In this document: positions 14,520-22,037 of the stretch, piece after piece
How positions within the stretch are numbered: the stretch's first letter is position 1
Layout: every line of letters starts with the position of its first letter
Assembly: GCA_023410675.1 (NCBI GenBank)
Contig: JAEYPM010000034.1
Coordinates: 1 to 26,119, forward strand
DNA from: Bacillota bacterium
Lineage (GTDB): Bacteria > Bacillota > Clostridia > Lachnospirales > Cellulosilyticaceae
Direction of reading: 5' to 3'
Length of the DNA: 26,119 nucleotides
Notes under the pieces: model-generated
Seen by the model: only the letters and a program-made list of their open reading frames with translations
Database searches by the model: none
What the model was told of the DNA's origin: nothing
Made by a program: the position numbers and the translations under genes

Positions 14520-17345
14520 ATGAAGAAAGGAGTTGAGAGCGTTGGGATAAATGTAGTAGCAAGCAAAGCACCAAGGCAAGGGACAAGTTTAGGATCGGCA
14601 CATCAGATGCAACTCGATAAAGAACGATACAATCGTATGAAAAGTAATATCGATATATCAGGCATAAACACAGATTCAATGCGTGATAGAGTAGCAGAAA
14701 CAAGAGCACGAGAAGCTATGAAACAAGGACAATATACACCTGTACATACGTTTAATAAACCACTTAGAACAGAAGAAGAGAAGTTATTAGAATTAAATAT
14801 AAAGGAAGTGATTCGTTCCAGAGATAGTGAACGTGGAGGAAAAGCACTTCTTTATAAGCTTATAGATCATCATAATAGTTCAGGACATAGGGATAATGTT
14901 CTTTATAATACAGGGCATTTTGTATTAGGACAAGTTGAAAATGTATTTTCTAAGAGTGATGATATGGGAAGCCAAATGGTACCTGGAACAATTATAGCAG
15001 GTAAGACAATTTATACAGGGATCAAGGCAGTACAAGGTACAAGTGACTTAGCAATAGCAGCTACAAGAGGAACGGTATCAGCAACAATAAAAGTGACAAC
15101 AGGAATTGTCGCAACAGGCAAAGGTGTATGGGATGTATCTTTAACAGTAGGTAAAGCAACAGTTACACTTGCAAGAACAGCAGGTTTTGTACATAGTGGC
15201 TTTATTCCTTTAGGTCAAGCAAAAGATATGTTGATCCACCAAGTCAATGCAACAGGACTTTTGCACACAGCAACAAGTCAGAAGATTATAAGTGCCGTAA
15301 ATCAAATAAAAACTGGAGTACAAAATGCAAGAACTGCCATTAATAATGTAAAAACAGCTGTTGTTACTACAGGAAAAAATACTGTACAAGGAGTAAAAAC
15401 AGCTTATACCATTGTAAGAGGCGTAATTAAAAATCCATTTATGGCTACTGTTATTGCCCATCAAACTTTATTAAAAGCAAATCTTGTTGCGAATCAAATG
15501 GCATCAAAAGGTATAAGACTAGCAGCTCGGGGCGTAGTTAAGGGAGGCGTAGCAGCAGTAAAAGTAGGCGTGCCAAAAGCAATAAAAGGAGCAGACTCTT
15601 TATCCTCGGGTGTTGTATGGATACTAAAAAGTGCTAATGTTTCAAATGATATGATGATAGAAGGTGCAGCAAATACAATTAAGTTTGTCAAATTAGGCAT
15701 TAAAACAGGTGCGTTAGGCGTACGAGCCACTGGTTATGTGGTAAAAACATCTGCAAAAGCTACAGTGGGGTTAGCAAAAGGCGTAGTAGGGGGAGTAAAA
15801 GGCGTAGTAAAAGTAGCTACCTTTATTCGCAACAATGGATTAAGAGCGGCATGGCAAAGAGCAATGCATAAATTAAGAGTAAAAACGGCTAGAACATTTG
15901 CAAAAGTGGGGCATTCTCTAGTTAACTTGGCGATTACTTTGGTAAAAATGGCAGGTAGAAAAATAATTTTACCAATTATTATTGTAGGTATTATTATACC
16001 ATCAGTAATGAGTTTACTTGCAGCACCTACTGCAGCAGTTGGAAGCATATTTAGTGGTTTGTTTGATAGAAATAACGAGGATAGCACATTTACAGAAGCA
16101 GATGTAAGACAATATATTTCTGATCCAGTTAAGGGCATCCCTGGGATGAAAGAAAAGTATATTGCGGATTTATATAAAGGGCTAGAAGGGCAACTTGTAG
16201 AGTATGGGGGCAGCTACCATATTATACGTTATAAAACAAATAATGAAGAAAAAGCTATTCAAGCCACATCTCCTGTAATAAATGAAAGCTTTTATACTGT
16301 AGACCAATTGACAAATATTATACAGCCGATTTTTAATGCAGTTATTCTAAAAGATTATGACCTTTCGCCAACAGAAAAACAAGCACAAGATCTTGTAAAA
16401 GAAATTTTTGATTCATTGTTTCATACGACACACACCACACATACTGAATATTGTGGGCAATCCTTAGAGGATGGAAATGGGACCTTTAATTATCATTCAT
16501 GTGGAAGGATACATGCACATAGCGATTGTGTAAATCTTGTTAAAGGGACACATAGTGGTTATGTTTGTAATACTTGTTGCAGCATGTATTGTCCAGGACA
16601 TTATGATATCAAGAAAAAAATAACGACTTATTGTAGTGGATGTAAGTCTGAATGTAGTGGCTATGAATATTGTGGGGGACATGGTGTCTATACATTAACG
16701 CTTAATATGGATGGCTTATATGAGCTCCTTTACAGATATTTTGAACAACCAATTGATGAACTAGCGACTAAAACCGACAGGACAAAAGAAGAAGATGAAC
16801 TACTACAAGAACTTAAAGACAGTTATGATGTTTGCTTGGAAATGATCAAGCAAGTATCATCAGAGTATGGCTCTGGTTTAGGCATATCTGATTTGTCAGG
16901 TGTCAAGTGGACAAATGGTTCACGTGAAGGAAATAAAAAGCTTATCGACCTTGCTTTAACACAAGAAGGGCAAGTTGGAGGAGAACCTTATTGGCGGTTT
17001 ATGAACTTTTCTAGTCGTGTAGAATGGTGTGCTTGTTTTGTTTCATGGTGTATGTACAATGCAGGCGATCCAAATGTAAAATTTGCACATTGTCAAAATC
17101 AAGGTATTCCATATTTTAAGAGCGTTGGACGTTGGGCTGCTGGTAATTTTAAAGATCTTGCACCTGGAGATGTTATCTTCTTTGATTGGAAAGCTGACGG
17201 AATAGCAGACCATGTAGGTCTTGTAATAGGAACTGATGATAAATTTGTTTATACCATTGAGGGTAACAGTGGTGATGTATGTAGAATAAGACAATATGAT
17301 TTAGATAGTACAGTAATTGCAGGATATGGCCTAATGAATTGGTAA
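14520..17345 (+). CDS. CHAP-domain cell-wall hydrolase of the T4SS (VirB1/PrgK role)
   Basis: A 941-residue protein expected to open peptidoglycan for the conjugation channel. The N-terminal 480 residues contain a long Ala/Gly/Val/Thr/Lys-rich, weakly repetitive stretch (about 155-435), then one membrane helix (about 482-502). Outside the helix lie a region with 11 cysteines (645-718, with several histidines) and a C-terminal CHAP domain (about 805-941). The CHAP catalytic residues are visible: Cys 837 in EWCACF, His 898 in ADHVG, and the later EGN (914-916). The ATG at 14520 has no clear ribosome binding site. AAAGGAG at 14525-14531 lies inside the coding frame instead, so the true start is uncertain. 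Confidence 0.9.
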   Translation: MKKGVESVGINVVASKAPRQGTSLGSAHQMQLDKERYNRMKSNIDISGINTDSMRDRVAETRAREAMKQGQYTPVHTFNKPLRTEEEKLLELNIKEVIRSRDSERGGKALLYKLIDHHNSSGHRDNVLYNTGHFVLGQVENVFSKSDDMGSQMVPGTIIAGKTIYTGIKAVQGTSDLAIAATRGTVSATIKVTTGIVATGKGVWDVSLTVGKATVTLARTAGFVHSGFIPLGQAKDMLIHQVNATGLLHTATSQKIISAVNQIKTGVQNARTAINNVKTAVVTTGKNTVQGVKTAYTIVRGVIKNPFMATVIAHQTLLKANLVANQMASKGIRLAARGVVKGGVAAVKVGVPKAIKGADSLSSGVVWILKSANVSNDMMIEGAANTIKFVKLGIKTGALGVRATGYVVKTSAKATVGLAKGVVGGVKGVVKVATFIRNNGLRAAWQRAMHKLRVKTARTFAKVGHSLVNLAITLVKMAGRKIILPIIIVGIIIPSVMSLLAAPTAAVGSIFSGLFDRNNEDSTFTEADVRQYISDPVKGIPGMKEKYIADLYKGLEGQLVEYGGSYHIIRYKTNNEEKAIQATSPVINESFYTVDQLTNIIQPIFNAVILKDYDLSPTEKQAQDLVKEIFDSLFHTTHTTHTEYCGQSLEDGNGTFNYHSCGRIHAHSDCVNLVKGTHSGYVCNTCCSMYCPGHYDIKKKITTYCSGCKSECSGYEYCGGHGVYTLTLNMDGLYELLYRYFEQPIDELATKTDRTKEEDELLQELKDSYDVCLEMIKQVSSEYGSGLGISDLSGVKWTNGSREGNKKLIDLALTQEGQVGGEPYWRFMNFSSRVEWCACFVSWCMYNAGDPNVKFAHCQNQGIPYFKSVGRWAAGNFKDLAPGDVIFFDWKADGIADHVGLVIGTDDKFVYTIEGNSGDVCRIRQYDLDSTVIAGYGLMNW

Positions 17346-17384
17346 TATAATTTTATTATGGTGATAATGAAAGGGGCTTAATTA

Positions 17385-18578
17385 ATGAAGGGTTTTATTA
17401 AGAAACTTATTATTCTTATCTTTACCATATTTTACATAATAAGTTTCAACATGACTACTTTTGCAACAGAAACCACGTTAAAAGATTGTAAGATTAAGTT
17501 TTATCTTACAGATAAGACGAATGGTATGTTTACAGACAAAATTACAATTATACTTAAAAACATAGACCTTGACTATGAACTGATATACAAACATAGTATT
17601 ACAAATACAGAATATAATTTAGGCGTGGGTGGAACTGTAAAACAAGGAACTTACACTATTGATATTCATTATGAAGGTAAGGATCAGTTTATCATTCAAA
17701 ATGTAGATGGAACCCCAATATCCCCTTTTATTGCTGATGGAACCACACATACACTTAATTGGGTAGTTGTTAAGAATGAAAATGAGGAAAAGATCAATCA
17801 AACTGCTAGAACAATGGTTAATAGTGAAACAAGACAAGGTTTTGTAGGTGCGACTGAATATGAAGAAGCAAATGCCTTATTTAATGCTTATTATGATAGT
17901 ATTTCTATTATGAAAACAGATAGCAAATATGGAAACATTTTAAGAATAATGAAGGGTATGTCAGATATGCAAGCTGAAAAATATGCTAAGACGACAAATA
18001 GACCTAAAGAAGAATATTTAAATATGACAGAGTTTGATCAATTTGTATGGTATTCCACCTATATTTTGCCTACTAATATTATTTTATCAGGTGATTATGA
18101 AACTTATTTAAGTAGTGTAGAAAATTGGAAATCAGCTGCAGTAGGTGTAGTTTTTGGTTGGTTTAGTGTTCATGGAACCCAAGAAATGACAGATTCGTAT
18201 CGTGCTCTTATGGAATGGGACTATAACTATTTTACACAAAATGGTGCTGTAATGAATTTTTTTACGGGTAAATCATCATTAGAACATATGGCATTAATTA
18301 ATTCAGGAAACAATAACATGAATCAAGATAATTTAAGTATAGATAGCAAAGAGGATTTGACACAAAAAGAACAAGAAGAAATGAATGAGATTACGAGTGA
18401 ATTGGCAAAAGAGACAGAACAAGAAAATAAAGAAATGGAGAAAGGTATTTGGGATGATACCATCAATGGTCTGAAAGATAATGTCCTATCAATTACACTA
18501 TTTTTTATTTTTCTAGCTGGATCAATTGGTTTAGGTATCTATCGTAAAAGTAAAGCGATAGATGATGATGAGTCGTGA
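17385..18578 (+). CDS. Secreted, C-terminally membrane-anchored surface protein (397 aa)
   Basis: Begins with a signal peptide (MKGFIKKLIILIFTIFYIIS, then FNMTTFAT; cleavage near residue 27-29). A beta-rich domain follows (about 30-130: CKIKFYLTDKTNG, KITIILKNIDLDYEL, GTYTIDIHYEGK). A helical region (about 135-300) and a Glu/Gln-rich coiled stretch (about 320-355) come next. It ends with a membrane helix (about 366-386) and a short charged tail, YRKSKAIDDDES. No LPxTG is seen. The start has AAAGGGG at good spacing, 40 bases after the CHAP gene. The first domain could be an adhesion or prealbumin-like fold, but I cannot assign a family. As last gene of the T4SS operon it may contact recipient cells or the channel. 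Confidence 0.8.
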   Translation: MKGFIKKLIILIFTIFYIISFNMTTFATETTLKDCKIKFYLTDKTNGMFTDKITIILKNIDLDYELIYKHSITNTEYNLGVGGTVKQGTYTIDIHYEGKDQFIIQNVDGTPISPFIADGTTHTLNWVVVKNENEEKINQTARTMVNSETRQGFVGATEYEEANALFNAYYDSISIMKTDSKYGNILRIMKGMSDMQAEKYAKTTNRPKEEYLNMTEFDQFVWYSTYILPTNIILSGDYETYLSSVENWKSAAVGVVFGWFSVHGTQEMTDSYRALMEWDYNYFTQNGAVMNFFTGKSSLEHMALINSGNNNMNQDNLSIDSKEDLTQKEQEEMNEITSELAKETEQENKEMEKGIWDDTINGLKDNVLSITLFFIFLAGSIGLGIYRKSKAIDDDES

Positions 18579-18599
18579 AAAAACCGATTTTTTCTTTTT
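18578..18599 (+). terminator. Weak A/T-stem terminator after the T4SS operon
   Basis: AAAAAA and TTTTTT flank CCGA directly after the stop codon, followed by CTTTTTA. The stem is only A-T pairs, so termination efficiency is uncertain. It nevertheless marks the end of the long transfer operon. Confidence 0.45.
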
Positions 18600-18612
18600 A
18601 TAGTAGAATGGA

Positions 18613-18633
18613 TACTATGGCTTAAGCCTAGTA
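18613..18633. promoter_or_regulatory. Palindrome upstream of the GntR-type gene
   Basis: TACTA, then T, then the perfect 10-bp palindrome GGCTTAAGCC, then TAGTA: the outer 5-bp arms are complementary if one base bulges. It lies about 30 bases before the regulator's start codon. GntR-family proteins often bind short palindromes before their own genes, so this is a candidate autoregulatory operator. Confidence 0.4.
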
Positions 18634-18661
18634 ATAGCCAAAAGTAAGGAGCAAAAGAAAA

Positions 18662-19072
18662 ATGGATAATAATGAACAAAATGAGCTTTTTTCCCTTAGT
18701 ACAAACTTATGGCTTATTGTAAAGCGAGATATTGAGACAAAAATAATAACAGGTGAATATGAAGCAGGAAAAAAGATCCCAACAATTGTTGAACTCGTTG
18801 AACAATACCATATAGGAAAAACCACTGCACAAAAAGTTATTAATGCACTTAACGATGAAGGAACAATTATTAAAAAAGTTGGGATAGGCTGTTTTGTCAA
18901 GCCTTTTGTAAAAGAAAAGCTTTTGGCACAGCACAAAAAAGAGATTGAAAAGAAAATCGAAAACTTTGTAATAGAATCATTATTTTTGGGAATTAGCAAA
19001 GAATATGTTACGCAACTGATTGATAAAGTATGGAATAGTGAGACAATGAAAGAGAAAAATTTATCCGTCTAA
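18662..19072 (+). CDS. GntR-family (YtrA-like) transcriptional regulator
   Basis: A 136-residue regulator. Residues about 14-80 form the GntR winged helix: WLIVKRDIETKIITGEYEAG, KKIPTIVELVEQYHIGKTTAQKVINALNDEG (helix-turn-helix) and IIKKVGIGCFVKPF (wing). The short C-terminal tail (about 85-136), helical and lacking a large effector domain, is like the YtrA subfamily. AAGGAG lies about ten bases before the ATG. The gene sits between the T4SS operon and topB, with a palindrome upstream and a terminator at its end. It may control itself or the transfer genes; which sites it binds cannot be read from the sequence. Confidence 0.88.
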   Translation: MDNNEQNELFSLSTNLWLIVKRDIETKIITGEYEAGKKIPTIVELVEQYHIGKTTAQKVINALNDEGTIIKKVGIGCFVKPFVKEKLLAQHKKEIEKKIENFVIESLFLGISKEYVTQLIDKVWNSETMKEKNLSV

Positions 19073-19092
19073 ATAAAAGACGGATTTTTCTT
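19061..19092 (+). terminator. Intrinsic terminator after the GntR-type gene
   Basis: ATCCGTCT (19063-19070) pairs perfectly with AGACGGAT (19078-19085) around a 7-base loop, followed by TTTTC. The stop codon of the regulator lies in the loop edge. With topB starting 24 bases later, topB relies on read-through or a promoter I do not see. Confidence 0.8.
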
Positions 19093-19115
19093 AAGTATAA
19101 AAAGGAGTGCTTTTT

Positions 19116-21407
19116 ATGGGGTATAAACTATGTATGGCAGAAAAGCCAAGTGTTGCAAAAGATATTGCCAGCGTAATTGGAGCTAATAAAAAAGAAACAG
19201 GATATTTTATTGGCAATGGATATATAGTGACATGGGCAGTAGGACACCTTGTTGGACTTGCGGAACCAGAAGCTTATGGATTTGTAAAACAAGAAGACAT
19301 GTATAATAATGACGATGATAAGGTAAAGGCATATGAAGAATTACCACTTTTACCAGAATACTTTAAACTCATTGTATTAGAATCTACAAAAGATCAATTT
19401 AAAATTGTTAAAGAACTGATGCATCGCCCGGATGTGGATTATATTATAGATTGTGGTGATATGGGACCAGAAGGGCATATTTTACAATGGTTTATTCGTG
19501 AAAAAGCAGGCAATACAAAAACTGTAAAGAGATTTTGTGCTACATCCATGACAGATGAAGCCATTAAGGAAGCTATGAACAACTTACGGGATGTAGAAGA
19601 ATTTATGCCTATTATTCGTGGGGAATTTTGCAAGAAAAAGCAAGACTGGATATTGGGAATGAGTCTATCACGTGCATTAAGCATTAAACATCATGCAGGC
19701 ATTAATGTGGGGCGTGTACAATCTCCAACATTAGGATTTGTGGTAAAAAGATACCTTGAAGTGATGAATTTCAAACAGACTAATTATTACACCATGGATG
19801 TTAGTATATTAGAAGGAAAGGGTTTTCACGTTTTTTGGAATAAAGACACCGATAACATTTTCTCTAATGATATTAAAACAAGTGATGGACGTGTATTAAG
19901 TAAAGATGAAGTTGATGCCAAGTGTGCTGAGATTAAAGAGAGTGGAAAGGGAATAATTACTGATTTAACTGTAGCGAAAAAAGCGTCAGATCGTCCACAA
20001 CTTTATGATATTACTGAATTACAAAGAGAGGCTAACCGAAAATATGGCTATACAGCAGCAGTTACCCTAGCTACTGCACAAGCTTTATACGAGACACAAA
20101 AGGTATTAACCTATCCAAGAACTGACAGCCGCTATATTACCCATGACTTAGTCCCCTATATGGAAGAACGTGTAAAGATGATAGGAACCATTGACAAATA
20201 CAAGAATGTTGCAAAAGACCTTATCTCAAAAGGGCTTAATATTGATAAAAAGATTGTTGATGATTGTAAAGTAACAGATCATCATGCCATTATTCCCACT
20301 GAAAAGATCAATGGTTTTAGTCTTGCAGAGATGAAGCCTACAAATGAAGAAAGACAAAAAGGTGTAACTGTTGAAACCATGAACAATGTTCTTACGCTTG
20401 TTCTTACACGTGTTCTTGTAGCCTTCTCTAGTGCTTTTAAGTATGAGCAGACTGATATTACAGTAACGCTTACTAATGGTATGAAATTTTCAGCAAAGGG
20501 AAAGAAACCGCTACATATGGGCTGGAAAGAAGTACAGCAGATATTAAGTGGTAAAGAGGAAACGAGTAATGATGGTGATGATGAGCAAACTTTCCCTGAA
20601 GTTATAAAAGGGCAGACTGTAAGCGTTGGAGATTGTAAAGTAGTTTTGAGTAAAACAACACCACCCAAATTGCATACAGAAGCAACATTACTGACAGCGA
20701 TGGAAAATGCAGGACAGTATATTGAAAATGGCACGATTTTGAAAGGAAAAGGTATAGGCACACAGGCAACAAGAGCAGAAATTATTAAGAAGTTATATGA
20801 TACGGGAGTTGTAGAAACAGAATTAATAGGAAAAACACCTTATATCAAGCCTACTAAAAAAGGAATAAATATTATACAAATTTTACCACCTGACCTTTAT
20901 AGTCCGAAAATTACTGCAGATTGGGAAACAAAAATTGCAGAGATTGTTGAAGGTAAAAATAATGAAGCCAATGTCATTGAGGAATTTCAAGCATATATTA
21001 AAGATAAAACGAAGCAAATAAAGTCTATGAATGTGCAAATTTCCTTTGCAAAAGAAAAAGAAGTCTTTGGACAATGCCCATGGTGTGGAAAGCCAGTATA
21101 CCAATATAAAGCAAAAAATGATAAAGGGAAAGTAACAGAAACACGCTATTATTGTTCTGAAAAATGTGATTGGAATTTACGTACAAATGATAATATCTTT
21201 ACTACAAGATTAAAACGTAATCTTACAGATGCAGAAGCTAAAAAATTTATTGCTAAAAAATTCATTAGACTGGATTGTTTTACTCAAAAAGATGGTACTA
21301 AATATAAAGGAGAATTTACTTTTGAGGAAAATGTCATAAATGACAAAAGATATTGCAATGTAAAATGTCAGCCAATAAAACAAACAACAAAGAAAGAAGA
21401 TAAATGA
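19116..21407 (+). CDS. topB: DNA topoisomerase III (type IA)
   Basis: A 763-residue type IA topoisomerase. Residue numbers are from the ATG at 19116, chosen because AAAGGAG sits eight bases upstream; a GTG at 19107 lies within that binding site. The Toprim domain opens KLCMAEKPSVAKDIA. The catalytic tyrosine is in LTYPRTDSRYI (Tyr about 333). RQSPTLG-like VGRVQSPTLG and GIGTQATRAEII are family motifs. The C-terminus holds a zinc-finger-like CPWCGKPVY with YYCSEKCDW (about 653-690). In the Toprim acidic motif the order is DMGPEG (115-120), with Gly where the second Asp of the usual DxDxEG stands. Such TopB copies are common in ICEs and would relax or decatenate DNA during transfer. Confidence 0.95.
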   Translation: MGYKLCMAEKPSVAKDIASVIGANKKETGYFIGNGYIVTWAVGHLVGLAEPEAYGFVKQEDMYNNDDDKVKAYEELPLLPEYFKLIVLESTKDQFKIVKELMHRPDVDYIIDCGDMGPEGHILQWFIREKAGNTKTVKRFCATSMTDEAIKEAMNNLRDVEEFMPIIRGEFCKKKQDWILGMSLSRALSIKHHAGINVGRVQSPTLGFVVKRYLEVMNFKQTNYYTMDVSILEGKGFHVFWNKDTDNIFSNDIKTSDGRVLSKDEVDAKCAEIKESGKGIITDLTVAKKASDRPQLYDITELQREANRKYGYTAAVTLATAQALYETQKVLTYPRTDSRYITHDLVPYMEERVKMIGTIDKYKNVAKDLISKGLNIDKKIVDDCKVTDHHAIIPTEKINGFSLAEMKPTNEERQKGVTVETMNNVLTLVLTRVLVAFSSAFKYEQTDITVTLTNGMKFSAKGKKPLHMGWKEVQQILSGKEETSNDGDDEQTFPEVIKGQTVSVGDCKVVLSKTTPPKLHTEATLLTAMENAGQYIENGTILKGKGIGTQATRAEIIKKLYDTGVVETELIGKTPYIKPTKKGINIIQILPPDLYSPKITADWETKIAEIVEGKNNEANVIEEFQAYIKDKTKQIKSMNVQISFAKEKEVFGQCPWCGKPVYQYKAKNDKGKVTETRYYCSEKCDWNLRTNDNIFTTRLKRNLTDAEAKKFIAKKFIRLDCFTQKDGTKYKGEFTFEENVINDKRYCNVKCQPIKQTTKKEDK

Positions 21408-21472
21408 TTACCTAGTTAAGAGGTACATTATATTATATTAAGTGCTGATTATTCTCATAATTATTAAATTTA

Positions 21473-21501
21473 TTGATTTTTTAGTAAAATAAGAATATAA
21501 T
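21473..21501 (+). promoter_or_regulatory. Promoter of the LtrC-like block
   Basis: TTGATT (21473-21478), a 17-base spacer and a perfect TATAAT (21496-21501). The dyad at 21511-21539 begins ten bases after the -10 box, the same arrangement as at the T4SS operon promoter. Confidence 0.65.
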
Positions 21502-21510
21502 TATTTAAAC

Positions 21511-21539
21511 AGTATATTGTATTGGCAATACGATACACT
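21511..21539. promoter_or_regulatory. Operator-like dyad C (LtrC-like block)
   Basis: A symmetric site centred on base 21525. The 14-base arms pair at 13 positions (one a G-T), with a single A-C mismatch. The core is ATTGTATTGGCAATACGATA. Its reverse complement matches site B at 22 of 26 bases. It overlaps the expected transcription start, so a bound protein would repress. Confidence 0.6.
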
Positions 21540-21589
21540 ACATTTTTTTGATACATATTTTTTACAGTGAGTATGAAAGGGGAATTTTA

Positions 21590-22030
21590 ATGCCATTATT
21601 AGAAAAAAATTATAGAGTAGCAGCTACTGCAGAACTGGAACGCAATGCAAAAGCACTTGAAGAAAGAGATAAGATAGAACAAAATAAGCCTGAATTTATG
21701 AAGGATACAGCAGAATTCCAAAATAATGTCAACTTTGCAGAGCGATTAAATCTTATCAATCATATCCAAGCAGAGGCTTATAGAGAACGTGCAGTAAAAC
21801 TATTGAAAGAACAAAATAATTATGAGCGTTTACAGAAGACTGAAATCAGAGGGGACATTGTCGATGACTTTGAGAATTCAAGGGAACGTGCAGATAGGTA
21901 TCAAGATATGGATAAATATAAAGAAAAGATTGCACAAGAGAGAGCAAAAAATAATGAGGAAAAACAAGGACAAGACAATAGTAGGGGAAGATCTACAAAA
22001 TCAAATGAATCGATGGAGCATGCACGATAA
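21590..22030 (+). CDS. Small charged helical protein (146 aa)
   Basis: A very hydrophilic 146-residue protein starting MPLLEKNYRVAATAELERNA. It is almost wholly Glu/Lys/Arg/Gln-rich and predicted helical or coiled, with a disordered Ser/Arg tail (DNSRGRSTKSNESMEHAR). The ATG at 21590 follows AAAGGGG at ideal spacing and is preferred over an in-frame ATG at 21548, which lies within the leader. It is the first gene of its transcription unit; the LtrC-like gene starts only seven bases after its stop, so the two are probably translationally coupled. No family recognised. A DNA-processing accessory role is a guess from context. Confidence 0.7.
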   Translation: MPLLEKNYRVAATAELERNAKALEERDKIEQNKPEFMKDTAEFQNNVNFAERLNLINHIQAEAYRERAVKLLKEQNNYERLQKTEIRGDIVDDFENSRERADRYQDMDKYKEKIAQERAKNNEEKQGQDNSRGRSTKSNESMEHAR

Positions 22031-22037
22031 GAAATAG

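Noticed and set aside
20282..20761. Minus-strand 159-codon frame inside topB
   Set aside because: It lies wholly within the conserved topoisomerase coding sequence, with no independent start signal.
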